NCBI GenBank assembly: GCA_965217565.1
Contig: CBDCIS010000012.1
Location: 62,001-126,000, forward strand
Length of the DNA stretch: 64,000 bases
Source: CBDCIS01 sp965217565
GTDB taxonomy: Bacteria > Chloroflexota > Dehalococcoidia > Lucifugimonadales > CATOSD01
Direction: 5' to 3'
This document shows positions 41,739 to 50,239 of the stretch, piece by piece. Each line of letters starts with the position of its first letter. Within the stretch, counting starts at the first letter, position 1. The notes beneath the pieces were generated by a model. The model saw only the letters and a program-made list of their open reading frames with translations. It did no database searches and was not told the DNA's origin. A program made the position numbers and the translations under genes.

Positions 41739-42848
41739 ATGACTACGCGGACATCCGTAAGCGCGGCGACCTACTACCCCGGAGCGGGGAACGACTGGGA
41801 GCACAGGTCTCCCGAAGAGGCCGGCATGGACTCCGACCTGTTACAGGAGGCCATCGACTATTCGAACAACCCGGCGCATGAGGGCAGCCCTCGGGACCTC
41901 GCCAAGCACATCGCGGGCCAGGTGGGGTCCAAGCGGCAAGACGACGGCGCGGTTCTGGGCCCAACGAAGGAACGGGGCGCGGTGACCGGCGTCGTGCTCC
42001 GGCACGGCTACCTGGTCGAGGAGTGGGGCGAGCCCGAGCGCGTGGATATGACCTTCAGCGTCACCAAGAGCTTCCTTTCGACTGTGGCGGGCCTGGCATT
42101 CGACCGCGGCCTCATCCGCGACGTTCACGACAGGGTGGGCGAGTACGTCGATGACGGCGGCTACGACTCTACGCACAATGCCAAGATCACCTGGGACCAC
42201 TCTCTCAGGCAGATTAGCGAGTGGGACGGAACGCTGTGGGACAAGCACTACTCCGCCGGGAACCCGGACGACACGCTGCGCCCGGTCGCGGAGCCCGGTT
42301 CGGTTTACGAGTACAACGACGTGCGCGTAAACCGCCTGTCCCTGTCGCTGTTGAGACTCTGGAAAAGGCCCCTGCCGGAGATTCTGAAGGAAGAGATAAT
42401 GGACCCTATCGACGCCTCGGACACCTGGCGCTGGAACGGCTATCGCAACTCCTGGGTGACGATGGACGGCAAGCAGGCGCAATCGGTGAGCGGCGGAGGC
42501 CACTGGGGAGGCGGCATGTGGATTAGCGCGAGAGACCAGGCGCGCTTTGGCTATCTGTCCCTGCGACGGGGCAACTGGAAGGGTAGGCAGCTGCTCTCGG
42601 AGAAGTGGATCGACATGGCAACGACCCCAACACCCATACAGCCTACGTACGGTTTCATGAACTGGTTCCTGAACACGGACCACGCGCTGATGCCGAGCGC
42701 GCCTGAGAGCAACTACTACCACCTGGGGGCCGGAGCGAACAAGATTTGGGTTGATCCCGAGCATGACATGGTCGTAGTGCTGAGGTGGGTGGCGTCGGAG
42801 CACTTCGACGGCTTCGCCAAGCGCGTGCTGGCGGCGGTGAAGGCATAG
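41739..42848 (+). CDS. Serine hydrolase of the beta-lactamase fold (class C-like)
   Basis: A 369-residue protein. The nucleophile motif SxxK is FSVTKSFLST, the YxN-like motif is VYEYNDVRVNRLSLSLL, and GGHWGGGMWISARDQARFGY contributes the third site. LGAGANKIWVDPEHDMVVVLRW ends the fold. Such proteins are usually esterases or peptidases rather than true beta-lactamases. There is no signal peptide. ATG 41739 follows AGGAAGGGAGAGG. No functional partner is adjacent. A long dispersed repeat begins 37 bp after the stop. Confidence 0.87.
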   Translation: MTTRTSVSAATYYPGAGNDWEHRSPEEAGMDSDLLQEAIDYSNNPAHEGSPRDLAKHIAGQVGSKRQDDGAVLGPTKERGAVTGVVLRHGYLVEEWGEPERVDMTFSVTKSFLSTVAGLAFDRGLIRDVHDRVGEYVDDGGYDSTHNAKITWDHSLRQISEWDGTLWDKHYSAGNPDDTLRPVAEPGSVYEYNDVRVNRLSLSLLRLWKRPLPEILKEEIMDPIDASDTWRWNGYRNSWVTMDGKQAQSVSGGGHWGGGMWISARDQARFGYLSLRRGNWKGRQLLSEKWIDMATTPTPIQPTYGFMNWFLNTDHALMPSAPESNYYHLGAGANKIWVDPEHDMVVVLRWVASEHFDGFAKRVLAAVKA

Positions 42849-42884
42849 CGTTGCCCACCCGAACGAAAGCGCCTTCCTACGACC

Positions 42885-43326
42885 AGGGCCTTTTCATTGT
42901 GAAGGCAGGGCTACTCGCCAAAAGAGGTTTTCCAAGTGTGACATTTCAGGACATTTCGTGACATTTCGTAGCTGAGCGCTCAGAAGGGTTTCCCCTTTTT
43001 GTCACCTCCAGGACTCCAGGGAGTGAGAGTTCTATTCGAGAGTTTGGCGTTGGCAATGACGTTCGACCTGTTTTCGTGGGTGCGCGGCATGGCGCGGCGC
43101 CGGATTGCCGCGGGACTTGGTAAGGCGATGATAGCACGGGTGTTCGTGAGGTGTCAAGAGGCGGTTGGCGGCGGAATCCGTTTGAATATGGTGAGTGGGC
43201 GGCCAGGCCATGGGACGACCAGCCAGGGCAACCACAAGGGATTGTCCCTATGAGGAGGGATGGGGAAAGGAGGAAGTGGCTCTATGGCCTATGTGACGAG
43301 CGCAATCGCACTTTGAAGAGGCCCTG
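42885..43326 (-). repeat. Inverted-repeat element E3 (long dispersed repeat, copy B)
   Basis: A 442-bp element from CAGGGCCTTTTCATTGT (42885-42901) to ACTTTGAAGAGGCCCTG (43310-43326). Inside are CTACTCGCCAAAA, three GACATT motifs ending in GTGACATTTCGTAGCTG (42958-42974, identical in copy C), TTTGGCGTTGGCAA, a minus-strand promoter (43128-43157) and a GTGGCTCTATGGCCTAT block near the right end. No open frame is supported. Confidence 0.68.
43128..43157 (-). promoter_or_regulatory. Consensus-like promoter inside repeat E3
   Basis: On the minus strand, TTGACA (43152-43157), an 18-nt spacer containing ACGAACACCCGTGC, and TATCAT (43128-43133). Transcription would proceed leftward through the conserved GACATT part of the element. 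Confidence 0.5.
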
Positions 43327-43344
43327 TCGGCGACCCCGCCATCT

Positions 43345-43373
43345 TTATTTTCGTGGCCTTCTACGGGTATAAT
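43345..43373 (+). promoter_or_regulatory. Probable ilvE promoter
   Basis: A perfect TATAAT (43368-43373) with a weak TTATTT at 43345-43350, 17 nt upstream. The predicted 5' untranslated region is about 93 nt. It starts 19 bp after the end of repeat E3. Confidence 0.5.
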
Positions 43374-43472
43374 GTGCGGCAGCCCGTTGGCGAGGCGCCT
43401 GGTTGGAGCCGCCGCTCTCGCCGGGCGGTTTCGCACGCCGCCGATTTTTGGAGAACTAAGGAGATTTGAGTC

Positions 43473-44405
43473 ATGCCTGAAGCCCTAGCCTTCTTCCGCG
43501 GAAACGTGGTCCCACTCTCAGAGGCCAAGGTGAGCGTAATGACTCATGCGCTGCACTACGGCACGGCGGTGTTCGAGGGGATTCGTGGCAACTGGAACGA
43601 AGAGCAGGGCAAGATGTTCGTCTTTCGCATGAGAGAGCACTACGAGCGCTTTCTCCAGGGCTGCCGCGTCATGATGCTGGACATTCCCTACAGCGTGGAG
43701 GAGCTGTGTGAAATCACCACCGATCTCGTGCGGAGATGCGGCTACCGGGAAGACCTGTACATTCGTCCGCTGGCCTACAAGAGCGCCGAGCGGGTCGCCA
43801 ACCTCAAGCTGCACGAGCTCGACAGCGACTTTACGCTGATAATGAACCCGTTCGGGGCCTACATCGACGCCGAGGGAGCGATTCGCTGCTGCACGTCGTC
43901 TTGGCGGCGCATAGACGACACGATTATCCCGCCAAGGGTCAAGATCTCGGGGCACTACGTCAACAGCATCCTCGCGAAGACCGAGGCCGTCCTGGGCGGC
44001 TTCGACGAGGCCATCATGTTGACGCAGGACGGCAACGTCTCCGAGGGCAGCGGCGAGAACCTCTTCATGATAACCAGGGGAGTCATTCATACTCCCCTGG
44101 TGGCCGACAACAATCTCACGGGCATCACCCGCGACTCCGCCATGACGCTGGCAAAGAGGGAGCTCGGGTTGGAGGTAGTGGAGCGCAGCATACGCCGCAG
44201 CGAGCTCTACCTCGCCGATGAGGTCTTCCTCACTGGCACGGCCGCGCACGTGACGCCGGTGGGTGAACTGGACAGCCGCCCCATTGGGGAGGGAGGCGTT
44301 GGCCCCATTACCAGGCAGATCAGGGACAAATACCTGGACGTCATAAAGGGAAGCGATCCAAAGTACATGGACTGGTGCAGCGGCGTCGCGTTGGAGAGCT
44401 GGTAG
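43473..44405 (+). CDS. ilvE: Branched-chain amino acid aminotransferase
   Basis: PLP-dependent class IV aminotransferase of 310 residues, last step of valine, leucine and isoleucine synthesis. Typical blocks are SVMTHALHYGTAVFEGIRG, LYIRPLAYKS, SGHYVNSILAKTEA with the Schiff-base lysine, GFDEAIMLTQDGNVSEGSGE (cofactor phosphate) and DEVFLTGTAAHVTPV. ATG 43473 has AAGGAG 9 nt upstream. The next genes start 46 bp later and are unrelated in function. Confidence 0.95.
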   Translation: MPEALAFFRGNVVPLSEAKVSVMTHALHYGTAVFEGIRGNWNEEQGKMFVFRMREHYERFLQGCRVMMLDIPYSVEELCEITTDLVRRCGYREDLYIRPLAYKSAERVANLKLHELDSDFTLIMNPFGAYIDAEGAIRCCTSSWRRIDDTIIPPRVKISGHYVNSILAKTEAVLGGFDEAIMLTQDGNVSEGSGENLFMITRGVIHTPLVADNNLTGITRDSAMTLAKRELGLEVVERSIRRSELYLADEVFLTGTAAHVTPVGELDSRPIGEGGVGPITRQIRDKYLDVIKGSDPKYMDWCSGVALESW

Positions 44406-44451
44406 GGGCTGAGAGGGGCGATTGCCGATCAAAGTCGAACCGACGCGATAG

Positions 44452-44892
44452 ATGTTCACCTTCGCAACCGATTACTACATCCTCGTCTCCATCGCCACTG
44501 TGGGCGTCCTCCAGGTAGCCGCCTCCTACGGAAAGCTGAACGGCCTGCTGTTCGTCAAGTCGCCCCTCCTGGTTCGCCTTCTGGGGGCGGGCTTGGTCGT
44601 TGCCGCGTTCATCTGGTTCTTCACCGTCGGCGACAGGAACATAAACGACTACGAGGGAGGGCTGGACGCCCCGACTCAGGCGTTGTTCTTCTTCTTTGGC
44701 TCCTCCACCGGCATGGTTTTCACGCTCCTGGCGTCGGCCCTGGTCAACTTGCGGATGAAGGGGAGCGGGCAATCGCCGGAGGAAGGGCTGGACGCACTCA
44801 GAGACGCCAACTACGTTAGAGCGCTGGCTCGCAGCATCGGTTACTGGCGGAGAGAATGGCGAACGCGGACGAAAAGCTATTTCTTTGGATAA
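44452..44892 (+). CDS. Unknown small membrane protein
   Basis: A 146-residue protein with three or four hydrophobic helices (YYILVSIATVGVLQVAASYG, LLGAGLVVAAFIWFFTV, FFFFGSSTGMVFTLLASALV) and a charged C-terminal tail rich in arginine. No family is recognised. The start is ATG 44452. Its end overlaps the PAP2 gene by 37 bp in another frame, so the two are co-expressed, and it may help or locate the phosphatase (inference). Confidence 0.7.
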   Translation: MFTFATDYYILVSIATVGVLQVAASYGKLNGLLFVKSPLLVRLLGAGLVVAAFIWFFTVGDRNINDYEGGLDAPTQALFFFFGSSTGMVFTLLASALVNLRMKGSGQSPEEGLDALRDANYVRALARSIGYWRREWRTRTKSYFFG

Positions 44893-45437
44893 ACGGTCTG
44901 GCGGGCAACTTCATGCCCCTAGACACGTTTGTGCAGTGGGTGGTCAGCGACTACCTGATTCCCGTGAGCATGGCCCTGGCCCTCGTCGGCCTCTGGTTTG
45001 TCGGGAATGACAGGGATACACGCCGGAAGCACCAGATAGGCGTGTTCGTCGCGCTAACCTCTATGGGCCTTTCCAACCTGGGCGTGTTCGTGGTGAACCT
45101 GCTGTACTTCAGACCCCGGCCCTTCGTGGACCACGACATAATGCTGCTCTTCTACCCTCCCACGGACTCCTCGTTCCCCTCCAACGCTGTCGCCGCGGCA
45201 TTCGCCATAGCCCTCGCCGTCTGGGGCGTCAATCGTCCGATAGGCGCCGGGTTCCTGGTAGGAGCGTGCCTGTACGCCTTCGCCCGCGTTTACGCGGGAG
45301 TCCACTATCCGACGGACATAATCGGGGGGGCGCTTATCGCCTTCGGGGCAACGCTCCTGGTATTCAAGCTGCGAGACCTGCTGCGCCCCCTGCTCGACTG
45401 GGTGATAAAGGCGGCGCGGATTCTCTGCCTGGCCTAG
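44856..45437 (+). CDS. PAP2-family phosphatase (undecaprenyl-diphosphatase-like)
   Basis: A 193-residue membrane phosphatase. Its three catalytic motifs are FRPRPFVDHD (motif 1 arginine), TDSSFPSNAVAAAFAIAL (motif 2, PSN where PSGH is common) and YAGVHYPTDIIGGALIA (motif 3 nucleophilic H). The PSN form is seen in BcrC-type undecaprenyl pyrophosphatases, so recycling of lipid carrier for cell envelope synthesis is likely. ATG 44856 lies within the end of the previous gene. Its stop overlaps that of the convergent aldolase by 4 bp. Confidence 0.85.
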   Translation: MANADEKLFLWINGLAGNFMPLDTFVQWVVSDYLIPVSMALALVGLWFVGNDRDTRRKHQIGVFVALTSMGLSNLGVFVVNLLYFRPRPFVDHDIMLLFYPPTDSSFPSNAVAAAFAIALAVWGVNRPIGAGFLVGACLYAFARVYAGVHYPTDIIGGALIAFGATLLVFKLRDLLRPLLDWVIKAARILCLA

Positions 45438-46129
45438 CTTCCGCCGGGCCTCTGCACACCCATGGCCGCGAACCTGTCGCGGCGCTGCTGCGTCTCCTCC
45501 ACCATGTGCGCGGGAATGGGCAGCGCCTCGCCGATGACGCGAGCGTTGAGGTCTAGGATGGCGGCCTCCTCGATGACTATGTTTGCCCTGACCGCGGAGA
45601 CCGCGCCGTCTGCGAATGCCAGCACGCCGTGGTTGGCAAGCAGCACGCCGCCGATGTTGGGATGCGTTTCTATGGCGCGTGCGATGCTCTCGACCGATTC
45701 CCTCGACCCCCTGGGCCCGTATCCCGCGATGGGAACGCCATCGGTCATATTGAACCGCGCCATGGCCTCGTAGATGAGCGGTATGCTTTGGCCCGCGACC
45801 GCAAAGCTGGTGGCTGCTGGGGAGTGCGTGTGAATCGCGCCACCGGCGTCGGGCCTCAACCTGTACACCACTCCGTGCATGTCAACGATCTCCGCGGACG
45901 TCGGCTCCACGGCCCCCTCGATGAGCGTGCCGTCCAGTTCGTACAGCGCTATGTTCTCAGGGCGCATGTCGGACAGTGAGCCTCCCGCAGTCAGAAGGAA
46001 TGCGCTCGAATCGGGCACGCGCGCGCTGATGTTCCCGTGCTTGCTTATCGACATCACGCCGCAGCTTGTGACGAAGCCGGCCGCGTCGATAATCTGCCGC
46101 TTGCAGGCTGCGATTGTTGCGGAATCCAT
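45434..46129 (-). CDS. Class II aldolase/adducin family protein
   Basis: A 231-residue zinc aldolase related to L-fuculose-1-phosphate aldolase and sugar-ulose epimerases. SKHGNISARVPDSSAFLLTAGG is the N-terminal phosphate-binding region, PTSAEIVDMH carries the catalytic acid, and GAIHTHSPAATSFAVAG with LLANHGVLAFADG supply the zinc histidines. ATG 46129 is used. The gene is convergent with PAP2 and is followed upstream by repeat element E4. Substrate is unknown. Confidence 0.87.
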   Translation of the reverse strand: MDSATIAACKRQIIDAAGFVTSCGVMSISKHGNISARVPDSSAFLLTAGGSLSDMRPENIALYELDGTLIEGAVEPTSAEIVDMHGVVYRLRPDAGGAIHTHSPAATSFAVAGQSIPLIYEAMARFNMTDGVPIAGYGPRGSRESVESIARAIETHPNIGGVLLANHGVLAFADGAVSAVRANIVIEEAAILDLNARVIGEALPIPAHMVEETQQRRDRFAAMGVQRPGGS

Positions 46130-46566
46130 GAATCCCCCTTATTATCCGGTAGCGGATGACGCCCGCGCTGGAAAGACGATTTGGCGCAAGGCGATGGTTA
46201 GCGCCATTATACGAAATCTCATCATCTTGCGCATCCTGATTCTGGCAATGGTCGCGGCCTTTTCATTGTTGAAGGCAGACGTCCGCATCCCGCACCGTCA
46301 CCCACCCCCTAACCCCCTCCCGTCTGTACACCGTCAAGGGAGGGGGAAACAAGGCAGAGGCTCCACGGCCTATACGACGAGTGCAATCCCACTTTGAAAA
46401 GGCCGGGTTCGAGCCATGCCGGTTGTTGCGTGGGTGGCAGCCTCGGCATACAACGAGACGCATTCTACAGCCCCCACCAAGACAATCGGAAGTCCCCGCG
46501 TTCTCATTTTGACGAATTGGCTCAGGAACGGCCCGACGATTAAACCCAACCACACCTTGGCGGTGT
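46130..46566. other. Gene-free region with inverted-repeat element E4
   Basis: Between the aldolase gene and a small plus-strand gene. Element E4 (46253-46407) fills its middle. The remainder shows no feature beyond an ATTCTGGCAATG string like those near 32280. Confidence 0.5.
46253..46407. repeat. Inverted-repeat element E4
   Basis: A 155-bp element from CGCGGCCTTTTCATTGT (46253-46269) to ACTTTGAAAAGGCCGGG (46391-46407). It contains the CACCCCCTAACCCCCTCCCG hairpin module and GGCTCCACGGCCTATACGAC, closely matching the right part of element E3 (GGCTCTATGGCCTAT.TGACGAG). Confidence 0.66.
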
Positions 46567-46867
46567 TTGCCGTTCGACTGGGGCTGCTGGCGGCTCTTTG
46601 CCGAGAGGGCCGTCGTGGTGGACGGCAAAGCCTTCCCTATCCGCGAGGATGGAATCAAAAGACGGGACGACCGCCTCGTGGTTATCTACGACACCGAACA
46701 GGGCGCTGCGTATCCTGAGGACGTGCCCGAGTCCGAACTGCTGGGAGTTTCAGAGGAGGTACGGGTCCCATTATATGGCGCTGCCGGCCGCCTCGAACCT
46801 GCCATTCCGCACGCTGGCAGCCGCAGGAGACTGGAAACTGGTCCAGGTTGCCGTCGTTTTGCCCTAG
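46567..46867 (+). CDS. Small unknown protein, frameshifted
   Basis: Two overlapping frames give one plausible protein of about 100 residues. The first reads AERAVVVDGKAFPIREDG, RRDDRLVVIYDTEQGAAYPE and EVRVPLYGAAGRL. The second continues NLPFRTLAAAGDWKLVQVAV-VLP to the TAG at 46865-46867. One surplus base at about 46795 separates them. Codon use is normal for the region, and the stop overlaps the convergent queG stop (CTAG), which supports a real gene end. The start is uncertain (TTG 46567). No family is recognised. Confidence 0.45.
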
Positions 46868-48009
46868 GCTCCGGGTTCTGCCGCGTTCAACTCTGCCACT
46901 GCCAATTCGATCTCCTCGATAACCGCCTCGTCCGTCTCCGTCCGCAGGGCGGACTCCAGGGCCTGGACGGCCTGGCTGCCTCCAATGCGTCCCAATGCCC
47001 ACGCCGCGTGGGAGCGCACGAGGGCATCGCCGCCGTGCATCGCCTTCACCAGCGCAGGCGACGCCGACGGGTCGCCGATGTTGCCCAGGGCAACGCACAC
47101 GTTCCTCTGAAGACCAATCCGCTTGGCCCGCTTGATCGGGCTGTTTCGGAACCGCTCCCTGAACCCATCGTCGTCGAGCTCGAGAAGGGGAATCAACTCA
47201 GGGGCGGCGAAATCGTGGCGTTGGCGAAACGCGGGCTCGAGGCTCGAACGAGCCTTGCGGTTGACGGGGCAGACGTCCTGACAGATGTCGCAGCCGAACA
47301 CCCAGTCGCCGACCAGCGGCCGCAGTTCCCTGGGAATGGGGCCACGAAGCTCGATGGTGAGAAACGAGATGCAGCGAGTGTTGTCGATGACGTAGGGCGC
47401 GACGATGGCCCCCGTGGGGCAGTCATCGATGCACCGCACGCAGTTGCCGCACGTCTTCGCCAACGGCGCGTCCGGCCGGAGCTCGAGGTCGGTGACCACC
47501 TGGCCCAGGAAGACCCAGGAGCCGTGCGACGGCGTCAGGATGTTGGTATTCTTGCCAAACCAGCCGACGCCCGCGCGCGCCGCGGCCGCCCGGTCGTTCA
47601 TGGGGCCATCATCCACGAAGATACGCGCCCTGACGTCTCTTCCCACACACTCGGAGAGGCCGTCGACGAACTGGCGCAGCCGGGCCTTGAGCACGCTGTG
47701 GTAGTCGTCCCCCCATGCGTAGCGCGCCACCTTGCCCCTGGGACTGCCGCCGCTGGATGAGGCTTCGCCGGTGAGGTAGCTGACCGCCAGGGACACCACG
47801 GACTTCGCGCCCGGCAGCAGTTCGGCCGGGCGGTTCGCCCTACGAACCCGCTCCTCCGTGTACCAGGGAAGGTCGTCCATGTATCCACGCCGGACGCGGT
47901 CGATAGCCGCCCTTTCGTCCCGCGTGAAAGGCTCCGACGACGTGATGCCCACGACGTCGAAGCCCAGCCCCCCTGCGTAGTCTTTTACGCGCGTTTCGAG
48001 GTTGTTCAT
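46864..48009 (-). CDS. queG: Epoxyqueuosine reductase QueG with C-terminal HEAT repeats
   Basis: Cobalamin- and Fe-S-dependent enzyme that reduces epoxyqueuosine to queuosine in tRNA. The 381 residues contain ARIFVDDGPMNDRAAAARAG and VGWFGKNTNILTPSHGSWVF (cobalamin and substrate region). Two [4Fe-4S] motifs follow, CGNCVRCIDDCPTGAI and CDICQDVCPVNRK, and a HEAT-like C terminus: RNVCVALGNIGDPSASPALV and SHAAWALGRIGGSQAVQALE. The start is ATG 48009. HEAT-extended QueG is the longer bacterial form. No other queuosine genes are visible. Confidence 0.94.
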   Translation of the reverse strand: MNNLETRVKDYAGGLGFDVVGITSSEPFTRDERAAIDRVRRGYMDDLPWYTEERVRRANRPAELLPGAKSVVSLAVSYLTGEASSSGGSPRGKVARYAWGDDYHSVLKARLRQFVDGLSECVGRDVRARIFVDDGPMNDRAAAARAGVGWFGKNTNILTPSHGSWVFLGQVVTDLELRPDAPLAKTCGNCVRCIDDCPTGAIVAPYVIDNTRCISFLTIELRGPIPRELRPLVGDWVFGCDICQDVCPVNRKARSSLEPAFRQRHDFAAPELIPLLELDDDGFRERFRNSPIKRAKRIGLQRNVCVALGNIGDPSASPALVKAMHGGDALVRSHAAWALGRIGGSQAVQALESALRTETDEAVIEEIELAVAELNAAEPGA

Positions 48010-48068
48010 TGTCGGTAGGTCAGTTGGCAGTTGTCTTGAAAGTCCCTTCCCCTATGAAAATGGGGGCG

Positions 48069-48968
48069 TTAATCCATTTGGTCAGTAAGTGGGACGGCTT
48101 TGCCGCTTGTGGCTATGAATGCCCTGACCATTCCGCCGAACTCGTCGGGATGCTCGCGAAACGGGTAGTGCCCGGAATGGTTGAAGATGTGCATCTGTGA
48201 ATCGGCAACGTTTGGAAGAATAAGGTTCAGGCAGTCGAGGCCAATCGGGTCCCACACGGCGGACGGGTCTTCCAGCCCCCATACGACCAGGGTTGGGCAG
48301 CCGAGTCCTCCCGCCCTGATCCAGGCGTGGGTGTCCTTTTGCATGGCAAGCAGGTTCTCGTCGAACTGGTCTTCGAGCTCCGCGTTCTTTGCCGACGCCT
48401 CCTGGCACGAGGGAAGCGCGTCTATCTTCAGCTTCCCCTCAGTCCAATCGTCCGTGATGTGCGCGGTCCCATACGAGTTGGCGGCGGTCGAGCGCTTCGA
48501 CATCTCCATGGGGTCGTCGAAGTGGGGCATGCTGGCCGCGAGGTCCTTGTAGAAGGTGATAGGCTGCATGAGCGTCGCGCTATCCACTATAACGATGGAC
48601 CTGACCATCTCAGGACGCTCCAGGGCGACGCGGGCGGCGAGGTATCCACCGCGAGAGTGGCCCACTATGTGCGCCTTGTCGATGTTCAGAGTCTCCATGA
48701 AGCCGATCGAGTGCTGGACCGCGGAGCCGATCACGTAGTCCTCATCGGCTTTGGGAGCGTCCGAGTATCCCTGCCCTATCTTGTCCAGCGCGTAAACGTG
48801 GAAAGACTCCGCCAGGTCGTCGAAGTTCAGAAACCAGTCCTCCGCGCTGGCTCCTCCCCCGAACTGCCCGCCATGCACCAGAAGCATCGGCTCACCCTCG
48901 CCGGCCTCGAAGTACCTCGTGTTGATGCCGCTCACGTCCACAAACTTCGCGTCATTGAGATCAACCAC
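48069..48968 (-). CDS. Alpha/beta hydrolase
   Basis: A 299-residue hydrolase. GINTRYFEAGEGEPMLLVHG gives the oxyanion strand, VGHSRGGYLAARVALE the nucleophile serine, VVWGLEDPSAVWDP the acid and IFNHSGHYPFREHPDEF the histidine. The overall pattern resembles C-C bond hydrolases and haloalkane-type esterases (MhpC/BphD group). GTG 48968 has GAGGAGGG 6 nt upstream and is preferred over further upstream starts, which lack homology. Substrate is unknown. Confidence 0.85.
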   Translation of the reverse strand: MVDLNDAKFVDVSGINTRYFEAGEGEPMLLVHGGQFGGGASAEDWFLNFDDLAESFHVYALDKIGQGYSDAPKADEDYVIGSAVQHSIGFMETLNIDKAHIVGHSRGGYLAARVALERPEMVRSIVIVDSATLMQPITFYKDLAASMPHFDDPMEMSKRSTAANSYGTAHITDDWTEGKLKIDALPSCQEASAKNAELEDQFDENLLAMQKDTHAWIRAGGLGCPTLVVWGLEDPSAVWDPIGLDCLNLILPNVADSQMHIFNHSGHYPFREHPDEFGGMVRAFIATSGKAVPLTDQMD

Positions 48969-49160
48969 TGCAACCCTCCTCTGCCAAAATGGCCCCGTTC
49001 GAGTCAAAAGGCCCCTGTACGTGAGTAACCTAAAGCAATCCCCGCCGAATCGCAATAGGCTGCCATCGAACGAGGACGTCGCGCCGCCGCGTTCACGAAC
49101 GTGGACGCCCCAGGCCCCCAGGGAGTATAATCTCACGTGAAGCACGTGCAACCAACCTGC

Positions 49161-49242
49161 GGGGAAGTGTCGGAATAGGCAGACGAGCATGACTTAGGAT
49201 CATGTGCCGCAAGGCGTGGGAGTTCGAGTCTCCCCTTCCCCA
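49161..49242 (+). tRNA. tRNA-Leu (anticodon UAG)
   Basis: The 82-nt sequence folds as a class II tRNA. Acceptor arms GGGGAAG and CTTCCCC pair perfectly. The anticodon loop CTTAGGA gives TAG, reading CUA leucine codons. A variable arm TGCCGCAAGGCG is present, and the T arm is GGGAG-TTCGAGT-CTCCC. The discriminator is A at 49242, as leucine tRNAs require. No CCA is encoded. Confidence 0.93.
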
Positions 49243-49491
49243 CTTTTCCGGCCTAGCGGTACCTTAACTGCGTACTCTTAGGTGAGTCGTCTCAACAAAA
49301 CGTTTGGGGGGCTCAGCTTTGAGCAGCCCAGCGAGTTGGGCATCGGCGGGAACGCGGAGCTCAATTGCCCCGCGGCGATTTTCCCGCCAACCATGCGCAC
49401 CCGGGCCAGACCATCAACTCAAATGGACATCTTCGCTGAAGATAGACAACCATTAGGCTAGGAGAGCAGCCCAAGAAATTGTCTTCGAGGG

Positions 49492-50239
49492 CTATCCCTC
49501 TTCCGGGAGGAGCACCACCCGCACGTAGAGGTCGTCGGTGAGGTAGCGCTGAGCTGCGGCCGCGACCTGTTCCAGAGTCAACGCCTCCAACCATTCATCG
49601 AAGCTGACTATCTGAGTGAACGACTCACCCCGCTGCACTGCAGACTGAATCTGAGTGAGCCAGAATCCATTGTCCCGCAGCTGTTCCTGCCGGGAGGTAC
49701 GCAGAAGCTCCTTGACCGTTTCCAGGTACTTCTGCTCACCTCCCGCGCGCAGCCAATCCAGCTCCGCCATCACCTCCTCCAAGAGCTCTTCGGCGCGTGA
49801 CGGGTCGCTGCCGAAGATTATGGAGACCTGGTACTCGGGGTCCGGCAGAAGACTGGAACCATCTGCGTTTACTCTGATGCTATAGGTGCCACCTAGTTCC
49901 TCACGCACTCGCTCGCGCAGACGGATCCCCAGCATCTCGCCTGTCACTGTAAGTGTCAGCGCCTCCTCGCGGCTCCACTCCATATCTCCGGCAAACACCA
50001 ACACCGTTCTACTGCGTGGTTCGAGGCCACTGTGGACGACGTGGTCCTCCAACTCCATCGGCGGGTCGATCCCGACGTCCCGCCATTGCTCGGCGCGCCC
50101 GGTGGTTGGCAAACTGGCCAAATATGTGGCGGTTAACGAGCGCAGGTTTTCCCAATCGAAGGCGCCCACGAGAACGAGGGTTGCGTCACCGAAGTCCGCG
50201 AACCGGTCGGCGTACACGGCTTCTGCGCCCTCCAAACTT
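49492..50239 (-). pseudogene. M16 peptidase C-terminal fragment, truncated by an IS
   Basis: About 248 residues of the C-terminal half of an M16-family zinc peptidase-like protein. They include YADRFADFGDATLVLVGAFD, SRTVLVFAGDMEWSREEALT, GIRLRERVREELGGTYSIRV and AAAAQRYLTDDLYVRVVLLP. The reading frame is cut at 50239-50241 by the end of an IS5-family element. The HxxEH active-site half is missing, and no matching coding sequence is found on the other side of the IS within the window. The remainder is presumably non-functional or served as a non-catalytic partner before truncation. Confidence 0.85.

Noticed and set aside
41739..42848. True beta-lactamase resistance gene
   Set aside because: The fold motifs are present, but there is no signal peptide and no class-specific KTG triad in standard form, so a general serine hydrolase is the safer call.
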